A stretch of 64,000 bases of DNA from Brevibacillus composti (GCF_016406105.1 NZ_CP066308.1:3459501-3523500); one strand, 5' to 3'. Counted from the first letter of the stretch, positions 7,906 through 17,292 are shown. Notes: generated by a model from the letters alone, not told the origin. Numbers and translations: made by a program.

Positions 7906-9378
7906 GAGCCTTTTGCAAAATTCACTTCTTGATTAGACGCGATAAATTCGAAGGAGTCCTTGCATGAAGAATTGTTATCAAAATAAAAGAAAATCAAGGG
8001 CTAACACTGATTTTGGGCAGACCTGCAGAATTTTATCGCTCCGTTTTTTACGCAGCTTCCTTCTCGATCTTATGTATTCTTGCCACAGCCAGTGCGGAAA
8101 CCAAAAGGACGATGGCATTCAGATATACATGCGTCTTGACTTTCTCGATGCCCCATACATGCAGGGAATTGGCTGTCAAATACGATTTGAGGCGAGAGTT
8201 GCAACGCTCTACACTGGTTCGTTCGTTGTAAAGTTCTTTCCAGCGTTTGGTATCTCGATGTGGATGGCTGTATCGACGAAGATCATCCTTGATGTCGACT
8301 TTCACCACCATGCCGTAATTCGATGCAGAACAAGCCGCCATGCCGAGAGGACAGTCCACTTTTCCTGTTGCATGGGGGCAGCGGAACTTGAGTTGGTCGC
8401 CATCGGCTCCCCAATACGTCATCTCGTACCCCATGGAGCAGCAGGGAGTCCCATTTGACGTCATGCCAGCGGGAGGCTCTTTCTCATTGCGTAGATTTAG
8501 TGGGATAATCGCTTGCGCCCCGATTCTACGAGCAGCTATGTAATTCTTCAACTGATCGTATCCGGCATCCATCATGACGAAGTCCACTTTTGTTAGCCGA
8601 CGAGCCGCTACCTGCTCCATCAGCACAGGACCCATATCTCCGTCATTTATATGGGCGGGAGTGACCTTAAGAGCCATGGGCAATTCGCTTTTTGTATCCA
8701 CCGCAAGGTGAATCTTGTACCCAAACCACGAAAGCTTATTTCCGAACGAGTCGAATTTGGCTCCCCAATTGGCATTGCCTGTCTGCTCACTGCGAGACTT
8801 CGGTTGCTTCTTTTCATACGCTTCAATGGCTGCGCTGTCGATGGCCAGATGGTTCCCCTTGATGATTCCTTCACTTTGGCAGAAGCGAACGAGATCCAGA
8901 AATAGTTGCTCTGCCAACCCCTTCCTGGTCAGTTCGGCAAATACTCGGCTAATCGTAGCGATTGATGGAGCTGAGCGGTCTAAAGGGAAACCGCATTGAT
9001 ATCTGAAACGCAAATCCAACTCAAGACGACGCTGCAATGTGGTAAATGTTGAGATTCCTTCCAACGGTGCGACCAGGAGTGCCCGAAGAATCGCTTGGCG
9101 GCAGTGCCCTTCAGCACCACGGGGTGAAGTACTTCTTAGCTGTTGGGCGTAGGGACGTAAATCAAGCACGCTGAAGAAAATAGGCAATCGCTCCCGCGAT
9201 TCTAACTTTTGCAGTTCCTCAAAGGAAAACAGACTTTCTTGGAGAATATACAAAGTGACTTCCCTCCTCTGGGGTTTGTGGTTTGGTCACCGAAAAACTT
9301 CTCCAGGTCGGGGTGAAGTCCTTTTTTTATGCTCAGAAAACCTTGTTGCTCAAGGGTTTAGATTTATGCAAAAGGCTC
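7906..9378 (-). mobile_element. Insertion sequence, copy B (complete, about 1473 bp)
   Basis: The ends carry the inverted repeat GAGCCTTTTGCA (7906-7917, and inverted at 9367-9378). ATCT occurs directly outside both ends (7902-7905 and 9379-9382), a probable 4-bp target duplication. One transposase gene fills it. It is inverted relative to copy A. Confidence 0.88.
8048..9253 (-). CDS. DDE transposase of the flanking IS (copy B)
   Basis: 401 aa from a TTG start (9253) preceded by GAGGAGGG. The N-terminal part resembles the DUF772 domain of IS4/IS5-type transposases ('CRQAILRALLVAPLEGIST'). Catalytic residues are Asp in 'LAIDSAAIEAYEK', Asp in 'VMMDAGYDQL' and Glu in 'RTSVERCNSRLK'. A Cys-rich insert with 'RCPHATGKVDCPLG' may bind a metal. 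It is intact and matches the visible part of copy A at every point I checked. Confidence 0.9.
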   Translation of the reverse strand: MYILQESLFSFEELQKLESRERLPIFFSVLDLRPYAQQLRSTSPRGAEGHCRQAILRALLVAPLEGISTFTTLQRRLELDLRFRYQCGFPLDRSAPSIATISRVFAELTRKGLAEQLFLDLVRFCQSEGIIKGNHLAIDSAAIEAYEKKQPKSRSEQTGNANWGAKFDSFGNKLSWFGYKIHLAVDTKSELPMALKVTPAHINDGDMGPVLMEQVAARRLTKVDFVMMDAGYDQLKNYIAARRIGAQAIIPLNLRNEKEPPAGMTSNGTPCCSMGYEMTYWGADGDQLKFRCPHATGKVDCPLGMAACSASNYGMVVKVDIKDDLRRYSHPHRDTKRWKELYNERTSVERCNSRLKSYLTANSLHVWGIEKVKTHVYLNAIVLLVSALAVARIHKIEKEAA

Positions 9379-9431
9379 ATCTAAAAAAGCTAACCAACTT
9401 CTTAATTTATAAAAAATTGAGGTGTTCACAA

Positions 9432-9632
9432 ATGTGCGATAATTATAATAATAACAATGAGAAGAAAGAAGATGAGCATCAGAAAAACCCATTTTCTAAT
9501 CTCAGGGATACCTTTGATCGTGCTGAATTTGGGGATTTACGGCCTTTGAGTAAATTGGGGATAGTCCCCACAATTGTTATTTTTGTGGCTATCGTATTTC
9601 TAATATGGTTATTCTCAAAAATAACAATTTAG
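9432..9632 (+). CDS. Small single-pass membrane protein, DUF6366-like
   Basis: 66 aa from the ATG at 9432, with GAGGTG 8-13 nt upstream; the frame is open further upstream but that part lies in the IS. The N-terminal 40 residues are polar (Asn/Glu/Lys-rich) with 'NPFSNLRDTFDRAEFGDL', followed by one membrane helix near the C-terminus ('IVPTIVIFVAIVFLIWLF'). This layout resembles the small DUF6366 proteins of Bacillus; I recall that family only loosely. It starts 54 nt outside IS copy B, so its own promoter may have been displaced. Confidence 0.55.
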   Translation: MCDNYNNNNEKKEDEHQKNPFSNLRDTFDRAEFGDLRPLSKLGIVPTIVIFVAIVFLIWLFSKITI

Positions 9633-9704
9633 AGAGTGTGGTCAAGGCCACATTTGAAAATAAGAAAACCCCGGCCAATAGGCCCTTAACTGATGCCTAC
9701 ATTC

Positions 9705-9745
9705 ACATAAAACCGCCCTCGGCACATAAAAGCGCCAGGGCGGTT
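9705..9745 (-). terminator. Terminator of the qox operon
   Basis: On the minus strand AACCGCCCT and AGGGCGGTT (9711-9719 and 9737-9745) form a stem followed by TTTTATG, 20 nt beyond the qoxD stop. Confidence 0.82.
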
Positions 9746-9764
9746 CTTGAAACCGAAAAACGAA

Positions 9765-10082
9765 CTACTGCACCTGCGAGTTAAACGTCATAATCCACAT
9801 CGAACCCGCTACGATAGTAAACACAATCACCGCTCCCAGCACCAGCGCCTGCACATTGTAGCGCGGCTTTTCGCCCTCGCGGATGTGCATGAAGAAGAAC
9901 AGCTGGACAAAAAGCTGGGCCACAGCCATCAACATGATCGTGACCACCAGCGCCGTCCCCGTAAGGATGTGATTCATCACCAGCACCAGCGGAATGATCG
10001 TGAGGATGATCGACAGGACAAAGCCCGTCACGTAAGACTTGAACGTACCGTGGTTTTCACCGTGATTCTCATGCTGCGCCAT
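9765..10082 (-). CDS. qoxD: Quinol oxidase (aa3-type) subunit IV
   Basis: 105 aa with a His-rich start (MAQHENHGENHG) and three membrane helices, the usual size and topology of QoxD/CyoD-type subunits. Subunit IV helps assemble the heme-copper quinol oxidase in the plasma membrane; it holds no cofactor. The gene starts one base after the qoxC stop, so it is the last gene of qoxABCD. Confidence 0.9.
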   Translation of the reverse strand: MAQHENHGENHGTFKSYVTGFVLSIILTIIPLVLVMNHILTGTALVVTIMLMAVAQLFVQLFFFMHIREGEKPRYNVQALVLGAVIVFTIVAGSMWIMTFNSQVQ

Positions 10083-10083
10083 C

Positions 10084-10704
10084 TTACATCACCCCCAACA
10101 GATAGACGACCGTCAGCAGGAAGATCCAGACGACGTCGAGGAAGTGCCAGTACAGGCTGAGGTTGGTCACTTTGCGGCGGGTCACCGGGGTAATCCCGCG
10201 GCGGGCCAGCTGGATCATCAGCGCGAGCATCCAGAAAAGGCCGACTGACACGTGCAGACCGTGCGTTCCCACCAGTGTATAAAAGGCGGAGAGGAATGCG
10301 CTGGTGGAAATCGTCGCGCCCTCTGCCACCAGATGAACAAACTCGTTGATTTCCAAACCGATAAATCCAAGACCGAGCAGCGCGGTCACGACCAGCCAGC
10401 CGATCAGCTGCTTGGTGTTGCCTTTGTGCATGGCCAGTGTAGCCAGGCCGCTGGTGAAGCTGGACGTGAGCAGGATAAAGGTCTCGGCGATGACGCCTGG
10501 CATCTCGAACAGCTCTTTGGCTGTCGGGCCGCCGGCGACATTGTGCATGAGGACGACATAGGTGGCGAACAGGGTGCCAAACAGGATGCAGTCCGTCACG
10601 AGGAAGATCCAGAAGCCGAGGACCTTGAGATTTTCGTGGTCCTCGTGCCCGTGATCATGGCCGTGATCATGACTGTCTCCGTGATGCGTCATGACTTGTT
10701 GCAT
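10084..10704 (-). CDS. qoxC: Quinol oxidase (aa3-type) subunit III
   Basis: 206 aa. The His/Asp-rich N-terminus ('HHGDSHDHGHDHGHEDHE') is followed by five membrane helices, with family segments 'FWIFLVTDCILFGTLFATY' and 'YWHFLDVVWIFLL'. It belongs to the cytochrome c oxidase subunit III family and supports subunit I stability and proton uptake. The start overlaps the qoxB stop by 16 nt, with GGGAGGGGG upstream, indicating translational coupling. Confidence 0.93.
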   Translation of the reverse strand: MQQVMTHHGDSHDHGHDHGHEDHENLKVLGFWIFLVTDCILFGTLFATYVVLMHNVAGGPTAKELFEMPGVIAETFILLTSSFTSGLATLAMHKGNTKQLIGWLVVTALLGLGFIGLEINEFVHLVAEGATISTSAFLSAFYTLVGTHGLHVSVGLFWMLALMIQLARRGITPVTRRKVTNLSLYWHFLDVVWIFLLTVVYLLGVM

Positions 10705-12674
10705 GATATCCCCCTCCCAAAAGAAGCCTCCGTGCGTCGCACTTCATCGACCGGGATATAGTAGTCCGTATCGTATTCGAAGGACCGCGCCCACATCGTC
10801 AGGGCGACGCCGATCATTCCCACGACGGCCATCCATACCCAGCCGAAGACAAATCCGAAGCCGGCGACAAACCAGCAAGCCGACATGACAAACGGAATGC
10901 CGGAGTTTTTCGGCATGTGAATCGGTTCGAGCTGAGCTTTCTCTGCTTTCGCGGTGCCATTGGCCCTCTCTTGCTTCGTCAGCCACCAGTCGTCCGCCCC
11001 TTTTACCTCGGGGACGACGGCGAAGTTATACAGCGGCGCCGGGGACGGAATCGACCATTCCAGCGTGCGTCCATTCCACGGATCGCCTGTCGTGTCACGC
11101 TCGCCGTGCTTGATGCTGTAGAGAATCTGCCACACCTGGAAGACGAAGCCCGCGCCCATCAGGAATGCCCCGACGGTGGAGATCAGGTTGAGCGGCGCCC
11201 AGCCCATATCCCAGCCATAGGTGTACAGGCGGCGGGTCATTCCCATGAAGCCGAGCGCATACTGCGGCATGAAACAGACGTAGAAACCGATGTTCCAGAG
11301 CCAGAAGCCCCATTTGCCGAGGCGCTCATCCAGCTTGAAGCCGAACATTTTCGGCCACCAGTAGTAAATCCCGGCGAGGTAACCGAAGACCACGCCGCCG
11401 ATCAGCACCTGGTGGAAGTGCGCGATCAGGAAGTAGCTGTTGTGATACTGATAGTCCGCAGGTGCTACCGCGAGCATGACCCCGGTGGCCCCGCCGACGA
11501 GGAAGCAAGGAATGAAGGCAATCGTCCATAGCATCGGCTGCTCAAACGAGACACGTCCACGGTACATCGTAAACAGCCAGTTGAACACCTTCGCCCCGGT
11601 CGGGATAGCGATCGCCATCGTCGTGATCGCAAAGAACGCATTCACGTCGGCGCCAGCCCCCATCGTGAAGAAGTGATGCACCCAGGTAAAGAAGGAGAGC
11701 ACGCTGATGGAGATCATGGCGAAGACCATGGATTTGTAACCAAAAATGGTTTTCTTCGCAAACGTCGCCACGATCTCGGAGAAGATCCCGAAGGCCGGCA
11801 GCACCACGATGTACACTTCCGGGTGGCCCCACATCCAGATGAGGTTGACGTACATCATCGGGTTACCGCCGCCGTCCATCGTAAAGAAGTGGGCGCCGAG
11901 GAAGCGGTCGATGTAGAGCAGCGCCAAGGTTACGGTCAAAATCGGAAACGCGAAGATGATCGTGATGCAGCTGGACAAAACAGACCAGGTGAACAGCGGC
12001 ATCTTCATCAGCTTCATGCCGGGCGCGCGCATTTTCAGGATCGTCACCAGGAAGTTAATTCCGGTGGCAAGTGAACCGATACCGGAAATCTGAATCCCCC
12101 AGATATAGAAGTTCTGCCCGACCCCGGGGCTGTGCGAGAGCTCCGACAGCGGCGGGTAGGCGAGCCAACCGGAATCCGGAGAGCCCCCGATGACAAAGGA
12201 CAGGTTGAACAGCATCGCCCCGAACAGAAACATCCAGAAGCTGACGGCGTTCAAAAACGGATAGGCAACGTCGCGGGCCCCGATTTGCAGCGGCACCACG
12301 ATATTAAACAGGGCAAACATCATCGGCATCGCCATGAACAGAATCATGATCGTGCCGTGAGTGGTGAAAATCGCATTGTAATGTTCGGAATGCAGGAATT
12401 CCACGTTCGGGAAAGCGAGCTGCAGACGCATCAGAAGCGCGTCCACCCCGCCGCGGAACAGCATCAGAAGCGATGCGATCAGGTACATAATCCCGATTTT
12501 TTTATGATCGACGGTGGTCAGCCACTCGCGCCACAGCCAGCCCCATTTTTTGTACTTGGTCAGGACAAAAACGATGGCTGCCATGGTCAGCACGATGGAG
12601 ACGTCAGCGCCGTAAATCAATGGATCACCGGTGACAAAGAAGGTAGAGGCAAAATCCTTGATCTTCTCCCACAT
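10689..12674 (-). CDS. qoxB: Quinol oxidase (aa3-type) subunit I, catalytic
   Basis: 661 aa, the size of QoxB/CyoB. It carries the heme-copper signatures: 'WGHPEVYIVVLPAFG' (CuB His and the cross-linked Tyr), 'FTWVHHFF' (two CuB His) and 'HFHQVL' (heme ligands). About 15 membrane helices; the N-terminus 'FFVTGDPLIYGADVSI' matches Bacillus QoxB better than cytochrome c oxidase CtaD. It reduces O2 to water with quinol electrons and pumps protons. Intact itself, but it lies downstream of the IS-disrupted qoxA, so expression depends on read-through or a promoter from the IS. Confidence 0.95.
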   Translation of the reverse strand: MWEKIKDFASTFFVTGDPLIYGADVSIVLTMAAIVFVLTKYKKWGWLWREWLTTVDHKKIGIMYLIASLLMLFRGGVDALLMRLQLAFPNVEFLHSEHYNAIFTTHGTIMILFMAMPMMFALFNIVVPLQIGARDVAYPFLNAVSFWMFLFGAMLFNLSFVIGGSPDSGWLAYPPLSELSHSPGVGQNFYIWGIQISGIGSLATGINFLVTILKMRAPGMKLMKMPLFTWSVLSSCITIIFAFPILTVTLALLYIDRFLGAHFFTMDGGGNPMMYVNLIWMWGHPEVYIVVLPAFGIFSEIVATFAKKTIFGYKSMVFAMISISVLSFFTWVHHFFTMGAGADVNAFFAITTMAIAIPTGAKVFNWLFTMYRGRVSFEQPMLWTIAFIPCFLVGGATGVMLAVAPADYQYHNSYFLIAHFHQVLIGGVVFGYLAGIYYWWPKMFGFKLDERLGKWGFWLWNIGFYVCFMPQYALGFMGMTRRLYTYGWDMGWAPLNLISTVGAFLMGAGFVFQVWQILYSIKHGERDTTGDPWNGRTLEWSIPSPAPLYNFAVVPEVKGADDWWLTKQERANGTAKAEKAQLEPIHMPKNSGIPFVMSACWFVAGFGFVFGWVWMAVVGMIGVALTMWARSFEYDTDYYIPVDEVRRTEASFGRGISCNKS

Positions 12675-12696
12675 ACGGTGTTCCTCCTCCCTATGG

Positions 12697-13297
12697 TTAT
12701 GGATTCAATGTGTGGCTGGATGGCGCTTGTGCCGCTGGATTCGTTGGCGCATGCTCATGCTCCATGTGCATACTCGTCTCATCGGTACTGGTGACAGGAT
12801 GATCGGCATGGTCCGCATGGTCCGTGTTTTTCGCGGGGGAGCGATCGCCCGCATCCGATTGCTCATTATTTTTGTAGTGATTCATCCCGTTCGGATGATG
12901 GTGGCCGTGCCCGTACTTCTTGACGATCTCCTCAAACAAGCCTTCCGGAAACGCAGAGTAGGTCAAGCGGTCGGAGAGACCCGGCTCCGCCAATTTTTCG
13001 TAATCCGCTTGGGTCATCTTGGGCGCCGTACCTTTTACCTCGCTCACCCACTTGTCAAACTCTTCCGGCGTCTTCGCGATCACTTTAAAGTTCATGTGAG
13101 CGAAGCCTTTTCCCGTGAAGTTGGCGCCGGAGCCGAAATACTCGCCCGGCTCATCCGCTTGCATCCACAACCCCATCGCCATCCCCGGCATGGAGTAGGT
13201 CTGTCCCGCGAGCTGCGGCACCCAGAAGGAGTTCATCGGGGCGTCGGACGTAATTTCAAACTGCACAGGCACACCGGCTGGAATCGGAGCATAATTA
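12697..13297 (-). pseudogene. qoxA: qoxA 3' part (subunit II C-terminal domain), separated by IS
   Basis: Encodes the C-terminal cupredoxin-like domain of subunit II, from 'YAPIPAGVPVQFEITSDAP' to a long His/Glu/Asp-rich tail, with 'SFWVPQLAGQTYSM' and 'PGEYFGSGANFTGKGFAHM' as in QoxA. It lacks the CuA Cys pair, as quinol oxidases do. The upstream frame enters the IS and begins there only at a TTG without a good ribosome site. Joined to 14934-15394 with one copy of TAATTA it would restore a continuous QoxA. Confidence 0.9.
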
Positions 13298-13315
13298 GGG
13301 GCTGCTGAACGGTTT

Positions 13316-14812
13316 TCAAACTTCAAAAATGTTTCCAAAAGCAGGAATTCTATAGGAAAGAAGACGGTTTAACCAGGAGACAAAAAAATCCCGCAGCCTA
13401 CGCTCGAGGTTCATCACCAGGAGCTGAAGCGCGATGACGGTTTCACTTGTTTTCGCAAGGCATGCTCGAATACGGCCAAGCCCATACCTGCGCTTGCCCT
13501 CACCAAATTTGCCTTCTATGGCGTTGCGTTTTCGTGCATCTTGTCTTGCGACTCGCCGTTGTTCTGTCGCTTCTTCGCCTTGTACGGGACGGCCAAGCGC
13601 CGGACCGCTCAAACGAATGCCATGCGCTTTGCAAAATGCCCTGTTTTGCCGGGTGCGATAGATTTGATCGGCAAGTACCGCCTTCGGGTAACAACCAAAG
13701 CGTCTCTTGTATGCTTCTACAGATTCGATCAGCGTCACCCCTTCGTTGAAGCTGTCCCATGATAGACGCTCCAGAAAAGCATAACCGTTCACCATGCTGA
13801 CCGATACTTTGGCGCCAAACTCTACTCGCGCTTTCGCTTTGCCGCGTACGACCGGGCGGACGTGCGGTTGGTGGATGCTCACGATTCGATCTTCGATCTG
13901 ATGCGTTTTGCGTTCAAACATCATGCGTTGCTGTCGATACAGTTCCTGAATCACAAGCAAGTCGCGATATTGTTTCCGGCTCAAAAGTGTCAGCGGCTGC
14001 CGTGAGGCCATGTTGCGGATAATTTGAAGGTTACGTGCTACATACCGGAGTTGCTTGCCGATCGCTCGACGAATCACCTTGCCGTTTGCACGACGCTGTT
14101 TGGCCACGGCCAGGTACTCCTTTCGAGCTTTATCCCGATAAGTCCGTGGTTTGCGGGAACGACCAATCTGTGGAGCATGTAACGTATCGATGATCTCCTC
14201 CAGTTTCTCACGCGCCTCGTTCAGCAAGTTCAAATCGGTTGGGTACGCCACATCCGCCGGGGCACATGTGGCATCCAGCAACAAGACACCCTGGTTCGGA
14301 TCTTCCTCGGATGTTGAGTGACGCTTGGTCGTACGTTTACCTTTGGATTTTGTACCTGATTTTGGTTCATCGTCACGGTCGGAATCTGGAATTGATTTAG
14401 CGGCCTCAACCGCGATGATCTCGTTGATTTCACGGAGAACCGGTTCGCCTAAACGTTTGCGAAAATGCGTCATGAGCGACGGGTGGAACGGTGGATGATC
14501 CTGATAGCCTTCCAGCCCGATGAAGTATTGCAGATACGGGTTTTCGACAATCTGCTGGACCGTTTCCCGGTCCGACAGTTGCAAACGTTCCTGAATGATG
14601 AGTGCCCCGAGAGCGACACGGATGGAAACGGCCTTTTGTCCACGAAACGATATGCGGAAGGACTTGGCATACTTTTTCTCTGCATGTGCCCACGGTACCA
14701 ACCGAGCCAACTTGACCCAGCGATTTTCTTTACTCAACTTGCCGCCAAATGGCAAGAAAAAATCATCAGGGAGAAGCAGTTGATTTTCACGATGAGAGAG
14801 AAATTCGTACAT
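13316..14812 (-). CDS. IS5/IS1182-like DDE transposase in qoxA
   Basis: 498 aa, ATG with GGAG 9 nt upstream. The N-terminus 'DDFFLPFGGKLSKENRWVKL' and the DUF772 segment 'VALGALIIQERLQLSDRETV' are typical of a large transposase group with a long insertion between catalytic residues. Likely catalytic residues: Asp in 'LLDATCAPADVAYPTD', Asp in 'AVLADQIYRT', Glu in 'NAIEGKFGEGKRRYG'. Intact; presumably able to move. Runs in the same direction as qox. Confidence 0.88.
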   Translation of the reverse strand: MYEFLSHRENQLLLPDDFFLPFGGKLSKENRWVKLARLVPWAHAEKKYAKSFRISFRGQKAVSIRVALGALIIQERLQLSDRETVQQIVENPYLQYFIGLEGYQDHPPFHPSLMTHFRKRLGEPVLREINEIIAVEAAKSIPDSDRDDEPKSGTKSKGKRTTKRHSTSEEDPNQGVLLLDATCAPADVAYPTDLNLLNEAREKLEEIIDTLHAPQIGRSRKPRTYRDKARKEYLAVAKQRRANGKVIRRAIGKQLRYVARNLQIIRNMASRQPLTLLSRKQYRDLLVIQELYRQQRMMFERKTHQIEDRIVSIHQPHVRPVVRGKAKARVEFGAKVSVSMVNGYAFLERLSWDSFNEGVTLIESVEAYKRRFGCYPKAVLADQIYRTRQNRAFCKAHGIRLSGPALGRPVQGEEATEQRRVARQDARKRNAIEGKFGEGKRRYGLGRIRACLAKTSETVIALQLLVMNLERRLRDFFVSWLNRLLSYRIPAFGNIFEV

Positions 14813-14824
14813 TCAGATCCGCTC

Positions 14825-14870
14825 CATGTGCAAGGAATTTGAAGAAAAATCGTCGATTTCCTTGCACATG
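14825..14870. repeat. 13-bp perfect inverted repeat upstream of the IS transposase
   Basis: CATGTGCAAGGAA (14825-14837) and TTCCTTGCACATG (14858-14870) sit between the transposase ATG and the IS end. As RNA it would form a stem just before the ribosome site region, which in many IS elements shields the transposase from outside transcription. That role is inference. Confidence 0.7.
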
Positions 14871-14933
14871 ATTTCGATGAAAGCGAGGCAAAACCCTTGT
14901 GGTTACAGTATTTTTTATCTGTTCAGCAGCCCC

Positions 14934-15394
14934 TAATTAACGGTTGCGATGTTTTGTTCAGGGTAAGTGAACATCCATTTCCAGTCCAGCGATGTCACCT
15001 GAACGGTAATCGGCTTTACTTCTTGATTGGGCGGCTCCACCAGAGCGTAGGTGTCTCTGACCGTAAAGTAGCCGAGCAAGGCAATAATCACAACGGGAAT
15101 CCCCCACCAAATCACTTCCAGCTTCGTGCTATGCGACCAGTTGGGCTGGTAAGGGGCTTTGTTGTCCGGTTTGTCGCGGTAGCGGTACACGACGTATGCC
15201 GTGAAGGCCAGTACAGGGACCACGACAATCGCACACAAGATAACGGAAATGATGATGAGATTGTACTGCGTCTCCGCAACGGGCCCTTTCGGATTCAGCA
15301 CGATGTAGTCACTGCCGCAGCCCGATACGAGGACGCTGACGAGCATCGCCATGATCCAAAAACTCATTTGACGAAGTCTCTTCAGATTGTTCAT
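14934..15394 (-). pseudogene. qoxA: qoxA 5' part (subunit II N-terminal, lipoprotein signal and membrane helices)
   Basis: Start ATG 15394 with GGAAGGGG upstream. Encodes a lipoprotein signal with lipobox 'LVSGC', two membrane helices and the start of the periplasmic domain up to 'SLDWKWMFTYPEQNIATVN', where the IS creates a stop at once. The 'VTSLDWKWMF' segment is typical of quinol oxidase subunit II. Without the C-terminal domain the subunit cannot be complete, so the aa3 quinol oxidase is predicted inactive unless the IS excises precisely. Confidence 0.92.
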
Positions 15395-16077
15395 ATCTGA
15401 TACCCCTTCCTCTTTCATCACAGAAAAGGAACCAACCGTCCGTCCCCATTCGTTTAACTGAGTTGAACTTTTTTCGCATTACACATCGTAACAGAGGGAA
15501 AAATTTTCTGCAGGGCATTTTTTCAGCTTTCAAGATTCCGCCTCATTTTTGCTACAAACTGTTCAAGAAGGGTTCACGAGATGATCACGATATTGTTACG
15601 GATCCCCTGCATTGGTTCCGGCCTCCAGAAATGGTTGGGATGACAGGGGGGCATCCGTTTTGCCGGCAAGCATAAAAAAGCGAATGCTGCCATCAGGCAA
15701 ACATTCGCTTGGGTATTGTTCATTTTCCATTGGGTTCGGATCAAATGGGTTTGTATGCAGGTCGTTTCGTCCGCAGTCCGCGTCTACTTCCCAGTGTCAC
15801 CTCCCAAGTGACGAATTGCTACTCTTTTGTCATCTCTTCGGGTTATGAGCGGCGGAGGGGTTGTCGGGCAGGCAGCGCACTGGGCGACGGCCAGGGCGCT
15901 CTTCCTGCCGCCGCCCTGATTTTACATTTGCTATCGCCCCTGCTTTTGACTATAATGGAACTTATTTTTATCGGAGGGTTTGACCGAGAAGTCCGGTCGC
16001 CAGGGCTGCAAATCTGAAGAAATAATAGAGAAAAACGTCGCAGAAATAGATAGAAAGTGAAGGGAGAGAACCAGTAC
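15395..16077. other. Intergenic region between qoxA and the MFS gene
   Basis: No credible gene. It holds the qoxA promoter region (not resolved), a minus-direction hairpin AAGCGAATG/CATTCGCTT (15678-15686 and 15702-15710) with a T-run on the minus strand but no minus gene feeding it, and the plus-strand promoter listed next. A small GACCG/CGGTC stem lies near 15981-15998 in the MFS leader. Confidence 0.55.
15928..15956 (+). promoter_or_regulatory. Sigma-A-type promoter candidate for the MFS gene
   Basis: TTGCTA (15928-15933) and a perfect TATAAT (15951-15956) are separated by 17 nt, about 120 nt before the MFS start. Confidence 0.6.
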
Positions 16078-17292
16078 GTGAAAGAACAAAGCATGAAAAC
16101 AGGGCCCCTCGTCATTTTGATGATCAACATGTTTATCGCGATGCTCGGTATCGGCCTGATCATTCCCGTTCTGCCCAAGTTCATGCTTGAATTCGGAGCG
16201 AGCGGGCAGGCACTCGGGTATCTGGTGGCCGCCTTTGGCCTCACACAGTTCATTTTCTCGCCGATTGCGGGAGAGTTGTCCGACAAATACGGGCGCAAGA
16301 ACATGATCGTTTCGGGACTTGCCGCCTTTACGCTGTCCCAGTTCATCTTCGCGGTTGCCGACCAGATGTGGCTCCTGTATCTTTCCCGCCTGATCGGGGG
16401 AATGGGCGCCGCCTTTATGATTCCCTCGATGATGGCTTACGTCGCGGATATTACGACCGACGAAGCACGCGGAAAAGGCATGGGCCTTTTGGGTGCGGCC
16501 ATGTCACTCGGCTTCGTGATCGGACCGGGGATTGGCGGTTTTCTCGCAGAATACGGATTGCGCGTTCCTTTTTATGTGTCCGCTGCGGTTGCCTTCGTAT
16601 CGACGGTCGTATCCCTGATCTTCCTGCGGGAAACCCTCTCGATGGAAGACCAGCTGGCCCACCGCAACTCGGAGAAAAAGCGCTCCAATCTGTTTGTGCA
16701 GTTCGGACAGTCTTTTAAAGCGGCGTATCTGGTGCCGTTGATTCTGGTCTTCACGCTCACCTTTGGCCTCTCCAACTTCGAGGCCATCTTCGGCCTGTTC
16801 GTCGACCAGAAGTTCGGGTATACCCCCAAAGACATCGCCATCCTGATCACCGTCGGCGCACTGATCGGCGTCATCGTGCAGTCTTTTCTGATCGGGCGCC
16901 TGCTCCAGCGCTACGGCGAAAAGCGCCTGATCAACATCAGCTTTTTCGTCTCGGCGGTCACCATGGTGCTGATGCTGCTCTCCGGAAATTTCTGGTATGT
17001 CTTGGCCGTGACGAGCATCTTCTTTGTCTTCACCTCCATCCTGCGGCCGTCCATTAACACCCTGCTCTCCAAAATGGCGGGCAAGGAACAGGGCTTCGTC
17101 GCCGGGATGAACAACGCCTACATGAGCGTGGGCAATATCGTCGGGCCGTCTCTGGCGGGGATCCTGTACGATGTGCATCTCAATCTGCCGTATCTGTTCG
17201 GCGCGTTTCTGCTGCTCTTCAGCTTGTTTTTGTCGGTGTCATGGAATCGCCGGACCGGTGGCAGAGCGGTCACACCGGCAGTGCAGGAGTAG
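16078..17292 (+). CDS. MFS multidrug efflux transporter (NorA/Bmr-like)
   Basis: 404 aa from the GTG at 16078, with AAGGGAGAG 9 nt upstream (a possible ATG lies five codons further). 12 membrane helices; the N-terminal 'LGIGLIIPVLPKFMLEFGAS', the loop 2-3 motif 'GELSDKYGRKNMI', and motif C 'GFVIGPGIGGFLAEYG' mark a DHA1 proton antiporter close to NorA/Bmr/Blt. Expected to export cationic drugs or dyes. Single gene with its own promoter and terminator; no adjacent regulator. Confidence 0.85.
   Translation: MKEQSMKTGPLVILMINMFIAMLGIGLIIPVLPKFMLEFGASGQALGYLVAAFGLTQFIFSPIAGELSDKYGRKNMIVSGLAAFTLSQFIFAVADQMWLLYLSRLIGGMGAAFMIPSMMAYVADITTDEARGKGMGLLGAAMSLGFVIGPGIGGFLAEYGLRVPFYVSAAVAFVSTVVSLIFLRETLSMEDQLAHRNSEKKRSNLFVQFGQSFKAAYLVPLILVFTLTFGLSNFEAIFGLFVDQKFGYTPKDIAILITVGALIGVIVQSFLIGRLLQRYGEKRLINISFFVSAVTMVLMLLSGNFWYVLAVTSIFFVFTSILRPSINTLLSKMAGKEQGFVAGMNNAYMSVGNIVGPSLAGILYDVHLNLPYLFGAFLLLFSLFLSVSWNRRTGGRAVTPAVQE

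Larger units (their letters stand above)
13298..14933 (-). mobile_element. Insertion sequence inside qoxA (about 1.6 kb)
   Basis: Ends carry the inverted repeat GGGCTGCTGAAC (left near 13299, right ending near 14933). TAATTA is found on both sides (13292-13297 and 14934-14939) and once in the reconstructed qoxA, so it is a target-site duplication. A single transposase gene runs minus. The exact terminal base is uncertain by one or two positions because of the G/C run. Confidence 0.9.

Noticed and set aside
15678-15710. Terminator proving a minus-strand gene right of it
   Set aside because: The hairpin is real and has a minus-strand T-run, but no minus-strand frame upstream of it has a start or domain.
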